NCBI RefSeq assembly: GCF_015751785.1
Contig: NZ_JADOTY010000001.1
Span: 3,100,001 to 3,164,000 of the forward strand
Direction of reading: 5' to 3'
From: Micromonospora vinacea
GTDB taxonomy: Bacteria > Actinomycetota > Actinomycetes > Mycobacteriales > Micromonosporaceae
DNA: 64,000 nucleotides
Shown: piece after piece, positions 34,826-44,836 of the stretch
Layout of the letters: each line of letters opens with the position of its first letter
Numbering within the stretch: position 1 is the first letter of the stretch
The notes under the pieces: model-generated
Seen by the model: only the letters and a program-made list of their open reading frames with translations
Databases searched by the model: none
What the model was told of the DNA's origin: nothing
Made by a program: the position numbers and the translations under genes

Positions 34826-34837
34826 AGGTGACTCAGC

Positions 34838-35455
34838 ATGAACAAGGTCCTACTCGCCACCCGTAACCGCAAGAAGCTGGTCGAGCTGCAGCGGATCCTG
34901 GACGGCGCCCTCGGCGCGCACCGGATCGCCCTGCTCGGCCTGGACGACGTCGAGCAGTACGCGGAGCTGCCGGAGACCGGCCTGACCTTCGGCGAGAACG
35001 CGCTGATCAAGGCGCGGGAGGGTTGCCGGCAGAGCGGGCTGCCCACCATCGCCGACGACTCGGGGCTCGCGGTGGACGCGCTCAACGGGATGCCGGGGGT
35101 GTTCAGCGCCCGCTGGTCCGGCCGGCACGGCGACGACCGGGCCAACCTTCAGCTGGTGCTGGACCAGATCGCCGACGTGCCGGACGAGCAGCGGGCCGCC
35201 TCGTTCGTCTGCACTGTGGCGTTGGTGCTGCCCGGCGGCAAGGAGCACCTCGTCGACGGCCGGCAGTCCGGGCGGGTGCTGCGCGCGCCGCGCGGCGACG
35301 GCGGGTTCGGCTACGACCCGATCTTCCTGGGCGACGGACAGGACCGGACCAACGCCGAGCTGACCCCGGCGGAGAAGGACGCCATCAGCCACCGGGGCAA
35401 GGCGCTGCGCGAGCTGGCCAAGCTTGTCGCGAAGGTTCTGCCGCCCGCCGCCTGA
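34838..35455 (+). CDS. rdgB: RdgB/HAM1 non-canonical purine NTP pyrophosphatase
   Basis: A 205-residue house-cleaning enzyme that hydrolyses dITP and XTP to monophosphates. MNKVLLATRNRKKLVELQRIL is the triphosphate-binding N-terminus, ADDSGLAVDALNG holds the catalytic Asp, and GDGGFGYDPIFL plus SHRGKALREL close the base pocket. The last bases (CTGCCGCCCGCCGCCTGAC) are duplicated 31 bases downstream at 35469-35487. Confidence 0.96.
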   Translation: MNKVLLATRNRKKLVELQRILDGALGAHRIALLGLDDVEQYAELPETGLTFGENALIKAREGCRQSGLPTIADDSGLAVDALNGMPGVFSARWSGRHGDDRANLQLVLDQIADVPDEQRAASFVCTVALVLPGGKEHLVDGRQSGRVLRAPRGDGGFGYDPIFLGDGQDRTNAELTPAEKDAISHRGKALRELAKLVAKVLPPAA

Positions 35456-35487
35456 CGGGCGGGAGGTGCTGCCGCCCGCCGCCTGAC
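35438..35487. repeat. 31-bp-period duplication of rdgB 3' end with alternative hairpins
   Basis: Copies at 35438-35456 and 35469-35487 are identical over 19 bases and include the stop codon. The GGGCGGG between them can pair with CCGCCC of either copy, giving alternative hairpins that probably terminate rdgB and, from the other side, hutH. Confidence 0.7.
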
Positions 35488-35518
35488 CCGCGGTGGACGA
35501 CAGCGACCCGACGGGAGA

Positions 35519-37057
35519 TCAGCCCAGCGGGCCGACCTCCCGTTCGATGGCGGCGCGCAACTCCGGCCCGGCGACCACGGCACGGGCTGCCTCCATCACC
35601 GGGGCGAGGAACACGTCCGGGCCGGGCTCGCCGGCTGCCGCACCGAGTGCGGCGACGGCCGCCCGGCCGGCCGGGGACGGCTCCAGCGGGGCGCGCAACT
35701 GCAAGCCGCGTACGCCGGCGAGCAGCTCCACAGCGAGCAGGCTGGTCAGGTTGTCCAGCACGGTCCGCAGCTTCTTGGCCGCCGCCCAGCCCATCGAGAC
35801 GTGGTCCTCCTGCATGCCGCTGGTGGGCAGCGAGTCCACCGAGGCGGGGGCGGCCAGCCGACGGTTCTCGGCGACGATCCCGGCCGCCGTGTACTGGGCG
35901 ATCATCAGCCCGGAGTTGACCCCGGCGTCGGGGGAGAGGAACGCCGGCAGCTCCCGGGAGCGGGTGACGTCGAGCAGCCGGTCCACCCGCCGCTCGGCGA
36001 TCGCGCCCACCTCGGCGGCGGCGATGGCCAGGAAGTCCGCGGCGAAGCCGAGCGGCGCGCCGTGGAAGTTACCTGTCGACTCGACCCGGCCGTCCGGCAG
36101 CACCACCGGGTTGTCCACAACGGACACCAGCTCCCGGGCCGCGACGGTGCGGACGAAGTCCAGTGTGTCGCGGGCCGCGCCGGCCACCTGCGGGGCACAC
36201 CGCATCGAGTACGCGTCCTGCACGGCGTGCGCCAGGTCGTCGCGGTGCGAGTCCATCACCCGGGAGTCCTGCAACAACAGGTGGATGTTCGCCGCCGACG
36301 CCGCCTGACCGGGGTGCGGGCGGATCGCGTGCAGCTCGGGCAGGAACGGCCGCTCCGAGCCGAGCATCGCCTCGATGGCCAGCGCCGCCGTCACGTCGGC
36401 CATGGCGAACAGGTGCGCCGAATCGTGGATGGCCAGCAGCAGCATGCCGAGCATGCCGTCGGTGCCGTTGATCAGCGCCAGCCCCTCCTTGGCGGCCAGC
36501 TCGATCGGCTTGAGCCCGGCGGCGGTCAGCGCGTCGGCCGCGTCCTGCCGCTCACCGGCCGGGCCGAGCACCCAACCCTCACCCAGCAGCACCAGCGCGC
36601 AGTGCGCCAGCGGCGCCAGGTCGCCGGAGGCGCCCAGCGAGCCATGCTCCGGCACCCACGGGGTGATGTCGTGGTTGAGCAGGTCGACCAGGGCCTCCGC
36701 GACCAGCGGCCGGACCCCGGAACAGCCCAGGGCGAGGGACCGGACCCGCAGCAGCATCATGGCCCGGACCACCTCGCGCGGCATCGGGGCGCCCACCCCG
36801 GCGGCGTGCGAACGGATCAGCGCGTGTTGCAGCTCGGCCCGCCGGTCCGGGGCGATGAAGGTGTTGGCCAACGCGCCGAACCCGGTGGAGACCCCGTAGA
36901 CGGGACGGCCCGACGACTCGATGCCGTCCACGATGGCCCGGCTGGTCGCCATCGCGTCGATGGTGGCCGGGGCGAGGACGACCGTGGCGGTTCCGCGGGC
37001 CACCGCGAGCACGTCGTCGGCGGTGATCCCGGTGGGCTGGATGGTCACGTTCGTCAT
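35519..37057 (-). CDS. hutH: Histidine ammonia-lyase
   Basis: A 512-residue MIO enzyme converting histidine to urocanate, the first step of histidine breakdown. [12 protein letters not shown] carries the Ala143-Ser144-Gly145 triad that forms the MIO group; VYGVSTGFG holds the catalytic Tyr; NFHGAPLGF and [14 protein letters not shown] are conserved. The ATG at 37057 has GGAG 8 bases upstream and overlaps the hutI stop as ATGA. It is the last gene of the operon. Confidence 0.97.
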   Translation of the reverse strand: MTNVTIQPTGITADDVLAVARGTATVVLAPATIDAMATSRAIVDGIESSGRPVYGVSTGFGALANTFIAPDRRAELQHALIRSHAAGVGAPMPREVVRAMMLLRVRSLALGCSGVRPLVAEALVDLLNHDITPWVPEHGSLGASGDLAPLAHCALVLLGEGWVLGPAGERQDAADALTAAGLKPIELAAKEGLALINGTDGMLGMLLLAIHDSAHLFAMADVTAALAIEAMLGSERPFLPELHAIRPHPGQAASAANIHLLLQDSRVMDSHRDDLAHAVQDAYSMRCAPQVAGAARDTLDFVRTVAARELVSVVDNPVVLPDGRVESTGNFHGAPLGFAADFLAIAAAEVGAIAERRVDRLLDVTRSRELPAFLSPDAGVNSGLMIAQYTAAGIVAENRRLAAPASVDSLPTSGMQEDHVSMGWAAAKKLRTVLDNLTSLLAVELLAGVRGLQLRAPLEPSPAGRAAVAALGAAAGEPGPDVFLAPVMEAARAVVAGPELRAAIEREVGPLG

Positions 37058-38238
37058 TGCGGTACTCCGTTGCGTATTACCTGGCGGATCAGGGGGACAC
37101 CGGGCCGGTAGGCCAGGTGCAGGTGTGACGGCGCGTCGAGGACGACGAGGTCGGCCCGCGCGCCGGGGGTGAGGACACCGATGTCGTCGCGGCGCAGCGC
37201 CCGCGCGCCACCGGCGGTGGCGGCCCAGACCGCCTCCGCCGGGGTCATCCGCATCTCGCGGACCGCCAGGGCCACGCAGAACGGCATCGACGAGGTGTAC
37301 GACGAGCCGGGGTTGCAGTCCGTCGCCAGCGCCACTGTGACCCCGGCGTCGAGCAGCCGGCGGGCGTCCGGGTACGACGAGCGGGTGGAGAACTCCGCGC
37401 CGGGCAGCAGGGTCGCCACCGTGCGGGTGCCCGACCCGTCGCTGTGGGCCGTGTCGGCCAGTGCGGCCACGTCGGCGTCGCTCAAATGGGTGCAGTGGTC
37501 GACGCTGGCCGCGTCCAACTCCACGCCCAGCTGCACCCCGGGGCCGGGGCCGAGCTGGTTGGCGTGCAGTCGTACGCCCAGCCCGGCGGCCTGACCGCAG
37601 GCCAGGATGGCGCGGGCGTGGTCCACGTCGAAGGCGCCCCGCTCGCAGAACACGTCGATCCACTTCGCGTACGGAGCGGCGGCGGCCAGCATCGGCCCGC
37701 AGACCAGTCCGACGTAGTCGTCCGGGCGGTCGGCGTACTCGGCGGGCACCACGTGCGCGCCCAGGAAGGTGGTCTCGGTGCTGGTCTCGGCGGCGATCCG
37801 CAGCGAGCGGGCCTCGTCGGCGACGGTCAGGCCGTACCCACTCTTGATCTCCATGGTCGTGGTGCCCTGGCGCAGCGCCTCCCCGCGCAGTCGGCGCACG
37901 GTGACCCGAAGCTCGTCGTCGGTGGCGGCCCGGGTAGCGCCGACAGTGGTCCGGATGCCTCCGCCGGTGTAGGGCTGACCGGCCATCCGAGCGGCGAACT
38001 CGGCGGCCCGGTCCCCGGCGAAGACCAGGTGGGCGTGGCTGTCCACGAAACCGGGCAGCACGGCGGCCCCACCGGCGTCGACGTGGTGGTCGGCGGCCGG
38101 CGCGTACGCGGACGGCCCGACCCACACCACCCGGCCCTCCTCGACCAGTACGGCGGCGTTGCGGCGGATGCCGAGCGGGCCCTCGCCGGCACCGTTGGTG
38201 ACCAGCTCCCCGATGTTGTCGACCAGCAGGCTGCTCAT
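37054..38238 (-). CDS. hutI: Imidazolonepropionase
   Basis: A 394-residue amidohydrolase-superfamily zinc enzyme opening the imidazolone ring to N-formimino-glutamate. [20 protein letters not shown] has the metal Hx[10 protein letters not shown] and [11 protein letters not shown] follow; VDHCTHL and [17 protein letters not shown] supply the distal His and Asp. The start overlaps the hutF stop as ATGA, and the stop overlaps the hutH start, so the three are translationally coupled. Confidence 0.96.
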   Translation of the reverse strand: MSSLLVDNIGELVTNGAGEGPLGIRRNAAVLVEEGRVVWVGPSAYAPAADHHVDAGGAAVLPGFVDSHAHLVFAGDRAAEFAARMAGQPYTGGGIRTTVGATRAATDDELRVTVRRLRGEALRQGTTTMEIKSGYGLTVADEARSLRIAAETSTETTFLGAHVVPAEYADRPDDYVGLVCGPMLAAAAPYAKWIDVFCERGAFDVDHARAILACGQAAGLGVRLHANQLGPGPGVQLGVELDAASVDHCTHLSDADVAALADTAHSDGSGTRTVATLLPGAEFSTRSSYPDARRLLDAGVTVALATDCNPGSSYTSSMPFCVALAVREMRMTPAEAVWAATAGGARALRRDDIGVLTPGARADLVVLDAPSHLHLAYRPGVPLIRQVIRNGVPQ

Positions 38239-39602
38239 GAGGGAATCACCGCCTCGATGGCCGCCGACAGCTCGGCCGGCACGTCGACGGTCAGGTGTCG
38301 GCCCTCGGCGACCACCACGCGGCCGTCCACCACCACCTGCTCGACGTCGGCCGCGCCGGCAGCGAAGAACGCGCCGACCGGCGGCACCCCGGCGGTGCGG
38401 GCGCTGTCCAGGCGTACCGTCACCAGGTCGGCGCGGGCCCCCACGGCGATCCTCCCGGCGTTGGCCCAGCCCAGCGCGGCGTGCCCGGCGACGCTGGCCG
38501 CGTTCAGCAGGTCGAGTGGCGCGAAGTGACCGCGCCGGCGGGTACGCAGCCGCTCGTCCAGCTCCACCGCCCGAGCCTCCTCGAACAGGTCGATCACGGC
38601 GTGGCTGTCGCTGCCGAGGCTCAGCCGGATGCCCGCGTCGGCCATCCGCCGGGCCGGGCCGATGCCGTCGGCGAGGTCCCGTTCGGTGGTCGGGCAGAGG
38701 CACACCCCGGTCCGGCTGTCACCGAGCAGCGTCAGGTCCGCGCTGGTGGGGTGGGTGGCGTGGACGGCTGTGGTGTCCGGCCCGAGCACGCCGTGCTCGG
38801 CGAGCAGCGCGGTGGGCGTGCGCCCGTGCACGGCCCGGCACTCGTCGTTCTCGGCGGGCTGCTCGGAGAGGTGCACGTGCAGCGGTGCCTGCCGGTCGCG
38901 GGCCCAGTCGGCGACAGTGCGCAACTGGTCGGCGGGGACGGCCCGCGCCGAGTGCACTGCCGCGCCCACCCGGGCGTGTGGGTCCGTCGGCTGGAACGCC
39001 GCCGCCCGTCCGGCCCAGCGGCCGGCGTCACCGTCGCCGAAGCGGCGCTGTGGACCGGCGAGGGGCCGACCGTCCACGCTGGAGGTCAGGTAGCAGGTGT
39101 CCAGCAGTGTGAGTCGGATCCCGGCGTGCGCGGCGGCCTCCACCAGCGCGGCGCCCATCGCGTTCGGGTCGTCGTACGCGCCACCGTCCGGCCGGTGGTG
39201 CAGGTAGTGGAACTCGCCCACGCAGGTGATTCCGGCGAGCGCCATCTCGGCGTAGACGGCCCGGGCCAGGGCGAGGTACGTGTCCGGGTCAAGCCGGTCC
39301 GCGACGGCGTACATCTGGTCCCGCCAGGTCCAGAAGTCGCCCCGCCCGCCGTGGGTACGCCCGCGCAGCGCCCTGTGGAAGGCGTGCGAGTGTGCGTTCG
39401 CGAGGCCGGGCAGGGTCAGGCCGGGCAGCCGGGTGGCGTCGCCCAACACCTCCACGCCGGCGGCCGGGCCGCCAGCCCCCGCCAGCGGTGTGAGTGCGGC
39501 GATCCGCCCGTCCTCAACCTCGATGAGCACGTCAGGGGTGGGTTCGGCGTGCTCGGGCAGCCAGGCGTATTCAGCGAGCCAGCGGGTCGGTGTCACCGGC
39601 AT
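38235..39602 (-). CDS. hutF: Formimidoylglutamate deiminase
   Basis: A 455-residue amidohydrolase that converts N-formimino-glutamate to N-formyl-glutamate and ammonia. [17 protein letters not shown] has the metal Hx[23 protein letters not shown] and [16 protein letters not shown] are characteristic of HutF, and [16 protein letters not shown] has the catalytic Asp. Its presence shows the five-step (HutF/HutG) route. The first codons overlap the end of the M20 gene by 10 bases. Confidence 0.95.
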   Translation of the reverse strand: MPVTPTRWLAEYAWLPEHAEPTPDVLIEVEDGRIAALTPLAGAGGPAAGVEVLGDATRLPGLTLPGLANAHSHAFHRALRGRTHGGRGDFWTWRDQMYAVADRLDPDTYLALARAVYAEMALAGITCVGEFHYLHHRPDGGAYDDPNAMGAALVEAAAHAGIRLTLLDTCYLTSSVDGRPLAGPQRRFGDGDAGRWAGRAAAFQPTDPHARVGAAVHSARAVPADQLRTVADWARDRQAPLHVHLSEQPAENDECRAVHGRTPTALLAEHGVLGPDTTAVHATHPTSADLTLLGDSRTGVCLCPTTERDLADGIGPARRMADAGIRLSLGSDSHAVIDLFEEARAVELDERLRTRRRGHFAPLDLLNAASVAGHAALGWANAGRIAVGARADLVTVRLDSARTAGVPPVGAFFAAGAADVEQVVVDGRVVVAEGRHLTVDVPAELSAAIEAVIPS

Positions 39603-40795
39603 GTCAGCTCCTCCAACACCCGGGCCAGCGCTCGCACCCCGGCGGCGCAGTCGTCGTCGGTGGCCGCCTCGGCGGGGGAGTGGGAGACACCGGTCGGGTT
39701 ACGCACGAAGAGCATCGCTGTGGGCAGGTACGCGGCGAGCACTCCGGCGTCGTGCCCCGCGCCGGTGGGCAGCACCGGCGCGTCGAGCAGCGTGGCCAGC
39801 CGTTTGGCCAGCCCGCCGTCGAAGGCGACCACCGGGGTGGCCGACTCCTCGGTGACGGTCACCGTCGTACCGTCGCGGCGGGACCGCTCGGCGAGCTTGC
39901 CGCGCACCGCGTCGACAAGCCCGGTCAGCGTCTCCGGGTCGGCGGCCCGGGCGTCCAGCCAGCCGGTCACCTTCGACGGGATCGCGTTTGTGGCGTTGGG
40001 TTCGACGGCGACCCGGCCCACTGTGGCGTGCGCGCCGCGCAGCCGGGCCTCCTTGTTGGCCGCCAGCACCATGAACGCGTAGGTCAGCATCGGGTCACGC
40101 CGGTCGGCCATCCGGGTGGTACCCGCGTGGTTGCCCTCGCCGACCACGTCGAAGCGCCACCGGCCGTGCGGCCAGATCGCGCTGGCCACCGCGACCGGCG
40201 CGTCCGTGTCGACGAGCGCCCGGCCCTGCTCGACGTGCAACTCGACGAAGGCGCCGAACCGGCCCAGCAGCTCCGGGCGGGCGCCCGCCGGCCGGTCGCC
40301 GAGCGCCTCGGCGAAGCTCACCCCGGCCGCGTCGCGCAGGCCGGCCGCACGGTCGGCCGACAGCGCCCCGGTGAGCAGCCGCGAACCCAGACACGGTACG
40401 CCGAAGCGCGCACCCTCCTCCTCGACGAAGGCACCCAGAACCAGCGGCCGGTCCGGGGTGACGCCGGCGGCGCGCAGCTCGTCCACGGCGAGGAACGCGC
40501 TGACGATGCCGAGCGGCCCGTCGTACGCCCCGCCGTGCGGCACCGAGTCGAAGTGGCTGCCGGTGAGCACCGCGTCGGACGCCTCCGGGTCACCCCAGTG
40601 GGCGAAGAGGTTGCCGTTGCCGTCCTCGGTGACCGGCATGGCACGGCGCTCGGCCTGCGCGCGGAACCAGGCGCGCAGCTCCCGCTCCGGCTCGGTCAAC
40701 GCGTACCGCAGATACCCGCCGCTGCCGGCGTCCCGCCCGACCGGCGCGATCTCGTCCCACAGCGCCCGGAACCGGGCGGAAAGGTCGTCGCTCAT
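39593..40795 (-). CDS. M20-family amidohydrolase (allantoate amidohydrolase-like) in hut operon
   Basis: A 400-residue binuclear-zinc peptidase-fold enzyme of the allantoate amidohydrolase / N-carbamoyl-amino-acid hydrolase group. Metal ligands are in [15 protein letters not shown] and [17 protein letters not shown] and [12 protein letters not shown] follow; the C-terminal His is in GVSHSPAE. Purine-degradation genes are absent, and both neighbours are hut genes overlapping it by 4 and 10 bases. I infer that it hydrolyses N-formyl-glutamate to glutamate and formate in place of HutG, which the operon lacks. Confidence 0.88.
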   Translation of the reverse strand: MSDDLSARFRALWDEIAPVGRDAGSGGYLRYALTEPERELRAWFRAQAERRAMPVTEDGNGNLFAHWGDPEASDAVLTGSHFDSVPHGGAYDGPLGIVSAFLAVDELRAAGVTPDRPLVLGAFVEEEGARFGVPCLGSRLLTGALSADRAAGLRDAAGVSFAEALGDRPAGARPELLGRFGAFVELHVEQGRALVDTDAPVAVASAIWPHGRWRFDVVGEGNHAGTTRMADRRDPMLTYAFMVLAANKEARLRGAHATVGRVAVEPNATNAIPSKVTGWLDARAADPETLTGLVDAVRGKLAERSRRDGTTVTVTEESATPVVAFDGGLAKRLATLLDAPVLPTGAGHDAGVLAAYLPTAMLFVRNPTGVSHSPAEAATDDDCAAGVRALARVLEELTCR

Positions 40796-42447
40796 ACGGC
40801 ACCCTCGGTCATGGGCACCCGGACCCCGGTGCGGTCGGCGACCTCGCGGGCGCTCTCGTAGCCGGCGTCGACGTGCCGGATGACGCCCATCGCCGGGTCG
40901 TTGGTGAGCACCCGCTCGATCTTCTGACCGGCGAGGGCTGTGCCGTCGGCCACGCACACCTGCCCGGCGTGGATCGACCGGCCGATGCCCACGCCACCAC
41001 CGTGGTGGATGGACACCCAGGAGGCGCCGCTCGCCGTGTTCACCAGGGCGTTGAGCAGCGGCCAGTCGGCGATGGCATCGGAGCCGTCGGCCATCCCCTC
41101 GGTCTCCCGGTACGGGCTCGCGACGCTGCCGGTGTCCAGGTGGTCGCGGCCGATCACCACCGGGGCGGAGAGTTCACCGGAGGCGACCATGTCGTTGAAC
41201 CGGACGCCCGCCCGGTCCCGTTCGCCCTGGCCGAGCCAGCAGATCCGGGCCGGCAGGCCCTGGAACGCGACCCGCTCACCGGCCAGCTTGATCCAACGGG
41301 CCAGCGACTCGTTCTCCGGGAACAGGTCGAGGATGGCCCGGTCGGTGGCCGCGATGTCCGCCGGGTCACCGGAGAGCGCCGCCCACCGGAACGGACCCCG
41401 ACCCTCACAGAACAACGGCCGGATGTACGCGGGCACGAAGCCCGGGAAGTCGAAGGCGCGCTGGTAGCCGCCGAGCTGCGCCTCACCCCGGATCGAGTTG
41501 CCGTAGTCGAACACCTCCGCGCCGGCGTCGAGGAAGCCGACCATCGCCTCGACGTGCTTCGCCATCGACGCACGCGCCCGGTCGGTGAACTCGGCCGGCT
41601 TCGCGGCGGCGTAGTCCCGGGCCTCGGCCAGCTCCACCCCCACCGGCAGGTACGCCAGTGGGTCGTGCGCGCTGGTCTGGTCGGTCACGATGTCGATCTC
41701 GACGCCCCGGGTCAGCAGATCCGGGAAGACCTCGGCGGCGTTGCCGACCACGCCGACGCTCAGCGCCCGGCGCTCCCGCTTCGCCGCGCGGACCCGAGCG
41801 ATCGCGTCGTCCAGGGAGTCGGCGACCTCATCCAGGTAGCGGTCGTGCACCCGACGGTCGAGCCGGGTGCGGTCCACGTCCACGATCAGGCACACGCCAC
41901 CGTTCATGGTGACCGCGAGTGGCTGCGCCCCGCCCATTCCGCCGCAGCCGGCGGTCAGCGTCAGCGTGCCGGCCAGGGTGCCTTCGAATCTCTTGGCGGC
42001 GACTGCCGCGAACGTCTCGTAGGTGCCCTGGAGGATGCCCTGCGTTCCGATGTAGATCCACGAACCGGCGGTCATCTGTCCGTACATGGTCAGGCCGAGC
42101 TGTTCGAGGCGGCGGAACTCCGGCCACGTCGCCCAGTCGCCGACCAGGTTCGAGTTGGCCAGCAGCACCCGAGGAGCCCACTCGTGGGTGCGCATGACCC
42201 CGACCGGGCGGCCCGACTGCACCAGCATCGTCTCGTCCTCGCGCAGGTCGGTCAGCGTGCGGACCAACGCGTGGTACGACGGCCAGTCCCGCGCCGCCTT
42301 GCCGGTCCCGCCGTAGACCACCAGGTCGTCGGGGCGTTCGGCGACCTCGGGGTCGAGGTTGTTCATCAACATCCGCAGGGCGGCCTCCTGCTGCCACCCG
42401 CGGGTGGTGAGCTGGCTGCCCCGTGCGGCACGAATGGGCTGGGTCAT
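40792..42447 (-). CDS. hutU: Urocanate hydratase
   Basis: A 551-residue NAD-dependent lyase converting urocanate to imidazolonepropionate. [13 protein letters not shown] is near the N-terminus, [18 protein letters not shown] binds NAD, and [16 protein letters not shown] and [19 protein letters not shown] are conserved. The ATG at 42447 has AGGAG 8 bases upstream. It starts 17 bases after the regulator gene, and its stop overlaps the M20 start as ATGA. Confidence 0.97.
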   Translation of the reverse strand: MTQPIRAARGSQLTTRGWQQEAALRMLMNNLDPEVAERPDDLVVYGGTGKAARDWPSYHALVRTLTDLREDETMLVQSGRPVGVMRTHEWAPRVLLANSNLVGDWATWPEFRRLEQLGLTMYGQMTAGSWIYIGTQGILQGTYETFAAVAAKRFEGTLAGTLTLTAGCGGMGGAQPLAVTMNGGVCLIVDVDRTRLDRRVHDRYLDEVADSLDDAIARVRAAKRERRALSVGVVGNAAEVFPDLLTRGVEIDIVTDQTSAHDPLAYLPVGVELAEARDYAAAKPAEFTDRARASMAKHVEAMVGFLDAGAEVFDYGNSIRGEAQLGGYQRAFDFPGFVPAYIRPLFCEGRGPFRWAALSGDPADIAATDRAILDLFPENESLARWIKLAGERVAFQGLPARICWLGQGERDRAGVRFNDMVASGELSAPVVIGRDHLDTGSVASPYRETEGMADGSDAIADWPLLNALVNTASGASWVSIHHGGGVGIGRSIHAGQVCVADGTALAGQKIERVLTNDPAMGVIRHVDAGYESAREVADRTGVRVPMTEGAV

Positions 42448-42464
42448 CTCTGGTTCTCCTCCGG

Positions 42465-43316
42465 TCAACCGAGGAACAACTGTCGGCGGGCCGCGGAGGC
42501 TTCGAACGCCTCCAGTCGGCGCTGGGTGTCGGCCGGCGCGGCATCGCAGATCGCCTGCAACAGCACCATGGCCAGGGTCATCGGGGCGGTGTGCAGGTCG
42601 AAGACGAGCTGCGCGCCGACCGCGGCGGCGAGCACCACGTCGGCGTGCTCGGTGGCCGGGCTGACCGGCGAGTCGGTGATCGCCACCACTGTCAACCCGG
42701 CGCGGCGGGCGTCGCGCAGCGCGTCCAGGGTCTCCCGGGGGTAGCGGGGCAGCACGAATGCCAGCACGGCGGACGCGCCGGCCTCGGCGGCCTGCTCCAG
42801 ACGGTCGGTGAGCAGGCTGCCGCCGTCGTCGAGGACCCGTACGTCCGGGTGCACCTTGGCCGCGAAGTAGGCGAAGTACGCGGCCAGTGGCGCGGCGGCG
42901 CGCAGGCCCAGCACCGGTAGTGGGCGACTCGCGGCGAGCAGCCGCCCGGTCTCGGCGATCCGATCCCGGTCGGCGAGCTGACCGGCCAGTCGGTCCAGGT
43001 TGTCCATTTCGGCGCGTACCGCCTGCTGGAGTTCGTTGCCAACGTCCGTCGGTCCGCCCGGCGTCGCGGTGGTCAGGTCGCGCAGGCGGCGCCGTAGCGC
43101 CGGGTAGCCGTCGTGGCCGAGCGCGACGGCGAACCGGGTGACCGACGGCTGGCTGACCCCGGCCAGTTCGGCGACCTCGGCGGCGGACAGGTAGGCAACG
43201 GTGGGGGCGTGCTGCACCAGACAGTGCGCGATCCGGCGCTGGGTGGGGGTGAGTCGCACGCCCTGGAACAGGTCGAGCACCCGGTCAGCGGGTGCCTCGA
43301 CAGCTCCTTCATTCAT
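42465..43316 (-). CDS. MurR/RpiR-family regulator of the hut operon
   Basis: A 283-residue regulator: an N-terminal HTH (about 15-90; [33 protein letters not shown]) followed by a SIS domain (about 110-265) that in this family senses a sugar phosphate or other small ligand. It is the first gene of the hut operon, 17 bases ahead of hutU, so it most likely controls its own transcript. A good promoter ends six bases before the ATG, suggesting a leaderless message. Characterised hut regulators are mostly HutC or HutP, so an RpiR type is uncommon. Confidence 0.9.
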   Translation of the reverse strand: MNEGAVEAPADRVLDLFQGVRLTPTQRRIAHCLVQHAPTVAYLSAAEVAELAGVSQPSVTRFAVALGHDGYPALRRRLRDLTTATPGGPTDVGNELQQAVRAEMDNLDRLAGQLADRDRIAETGRLLAASRPLPVLGLRAAAPLAAYFAYFAAKVHPDVRVLDDGGSLLTDRLEQAAEAGASAVLAFVLPRYPRETLDALRDARRAGLTVVAITDSPVSPATEHADVVLAAAVGAQLVFDLHTAPMTLAMVLLQAICDAAPADTQRRLEAFEASAARRQLFLG

Positions 43317-43322
43317 GGGCCG

Positions 43323-43351
43323 ACTCTATGCATGAGAACTTTCACTGGCAA
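43323..43351 (-). promoter_or_regulatory. Promoter of the hut operon (leaderless)
   Basis: On the minus strand, TTGCCA (complement of 43346-43351) and TAGAGT (complement of 43323-43328) are 17 bases apart. Six bases separate the -10 box from the ATG at 43316, so transcription should start at the A of the start codon. The spacer contains GTGAAAGTTC, a possible operator. Confidence 0.6.
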
Positions 43352-43445
43352 GCGACCTGGGCCGTCGTCGGCGGCCCCGGGCGGGGCAGGCCGGGTTGGC
43401 CGACGGTCGGTACTATCCGCACGGCGGTTCAACGGAGGAGTGCGC

Positions 43446-44816
43446 ATGCAGCCGGAAGGCCCCTACAGGTACACCCACGCGCTCGGCGGGTCTCCGGTGG
43501 GGAAAGCATGGGCCGCGATCGACGAGCACGGCCGTTTCGTCACCGTCGCGGTGCTCGACGCCGCCGTGGCGGCCACACCCGGCTGGCGCGAGGCGTTCGC
43601 CGGGGCCGCCGACCTGCTGGCCAAGTCGGCCGACCCGATGCCTTACACGTACGCCGACTTCTCCGCTGCCGCGCCGTGGGTGGCCTACCCGGCCGAGGCG
43701 GGCCCCGGCGCCGAGAAACTGTTCCGGGCCCTCGGTGTCGACTACATCCCCGCCCCGACGGTTGCCCCACCGACGTCCGCGCCGCCCTCGGTCTCCGCGC
43801 CGCCCTCGGTGTCGGCCCCGCCTTCGGTCTCCGCCCCGCCCTCGGTGTCGGCCCCGCCTTCGGTCTCCGCCCCGCCCTCGGTGTCCGCGCCGCCGGTTTC
43901 CGGCGGTCCGCAGGCCCCGTGGGCGGTGCAGTCCGGCCCGATCCCCGGTCAGCTGGTCTCCGCGGCCCCGCACTCCGTCTCCGGCGTACCCACCTCGCCG
44001 GGGCCGGTCACCTCGTCACCGCCGGCCGCGCACATTTCCCCGGTCAGTGGGCCGGGCCCCGACACCTTCGCGGCACCGCCGCACGACCCGTTCAGCTCGC
44101 CGACCCAACGGATCCGGCCTTCTCCGCCCCGCAAGAGCCGTACCGGGCTCTGGATCGGGATCGCCGCCCTGGTGGTGGTGCTCGTCGGTGGTGTGGGTGC
44201 CGTCGCGTGGCGCAGCTCCGGGGGGCCGTCCGACACCCCGACGGCGAGCCCCGCGCCCACCGGCGTGGCTCAGTCCGGTCCGACGGCCTCGCTGCCCACC
44301 AGCCCGCCGCAGCAGCCGGGCCTGGAGCCGCCCCGACCCGGCGACTGGCCCAGGTGGCCAGCCTTCGCTAGCGGTGAAGCGGCACGAACACTCAGCCCTG
44401 ATGGTGTGGGCTTCAAGTTCGCGGTGCCAGCTGACTGGGAGTGCGCGCCCGGAGGCAGCGCCGAAGGACAGGTCGAGTACAACTGCGGCGCCTCGATCGG
44501 CGAAAACTCGGAGATCGGCGGCCAGCTGATTGTCCGTGATTGCCGAGAATGCAACGAGGAGCGGCGCACCGCCCTGCGCAAGGCGGAGGAGGCGTGGGGG
44601 CTGCAGTGGCGCGCCGCTGGGCAGTACGTCGTCCTGGTCGAAACCGTGAAGCTGAACGGCGCTGAGAGGTACGGCGTCGTTGTGGTCGCATTCTGGCGGT
44701 CGGATCCGGACGGTGCGGTCGACCGCCAACTCGTCCTGCGAATGACCGCGCCGACGGCATATATGGACACCGTTCGGCGTGTGATCAACTCTGTTCGTGA
44801 CAACGCGCGCTTCTGA
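43446..44816 (+). CDS. Membrane-anchored Pro/Ser-rich hypothetical protein
   Basis: A 456-residue protein of unknown function. Residues 1-100 form a small cytosolic-type domain (YRYTHALGGSPVGKAWAAIDEHGRFVTVAV). A Pro/Ser/Ala linker (about 101-230) contains six exact SAPPSV units. One membrane helix follows (WIGIAALVVVLVGGVGAVAW), then a Pro/Thr spacer and a 155-residue outer domain with four cysteines (WECAPG, YNCGAS, RDCRECNE). GGAGG lies 7 bases before the ATG. It could carry out sensing or wall contact, but nothing proves this. Confidence 0.75.
   Translation: MQPEGPYRYTHALGGSPVGKAWAAIDEHGRFVTVAVLDAAVAATPGWREAFAGAADLLAKSADPMPYTYADFSAAAPWVAYPAEAGPGAEKLFRALGVDYIPAPTVAPPTSAPPSVSAPPSVSAPPSVSAPPSVSAPPSVSAPPSVSAPPVSGGPQAPWAVQSGPIPGQLVSAAPHSVSGVPTSPGPVTSSPPAAHISPVSGPGPDTFAAPPHDPFSSPTQRIRPSPPRKSRTGLWIGIAALVVVLVGGVGAVAWRSSGGPSDTPTASPAPTGVAQSGPTASLPTSPPQQPGLEPPRPGDWPRWPAFASGEAARTLSPDGVGFKFAVPADWECAPGGSAEGQVEYNCGASIGENSEIGGQLIVRDCRECNEERRTALRKAEEAWGLQWRAAGQYVVLVETVKLNGAERYGVVVVAFWRSDPDGAVDRQLVLRMTAPTAYMDTVRRVINSVRDNARF
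43776..43883 (+). repeat. Six tandem 18-bp repeats (SAPPSV), alternating as a 36-bp unit
   Basis: Six in-frame units encode SAPPSV. Two nucleotide variants alternate (GTCTCCGC then GTGTCGGC), so the true period is largely 36 bases, showing that the repeat grew by duplication of a two-unit block. Confidence 0.85.
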
Positions 44817-44836
44817 GGAGCCGCGGGTCGCGGTGA

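Noticed and set aside
32830..35145. 771-codon minus-strand frame across glycosyltransferase, rph and rdgB genes
   Set aside because: It runs through three genes with clear catalytic motifs on the plus strand, and its composition is atypical.
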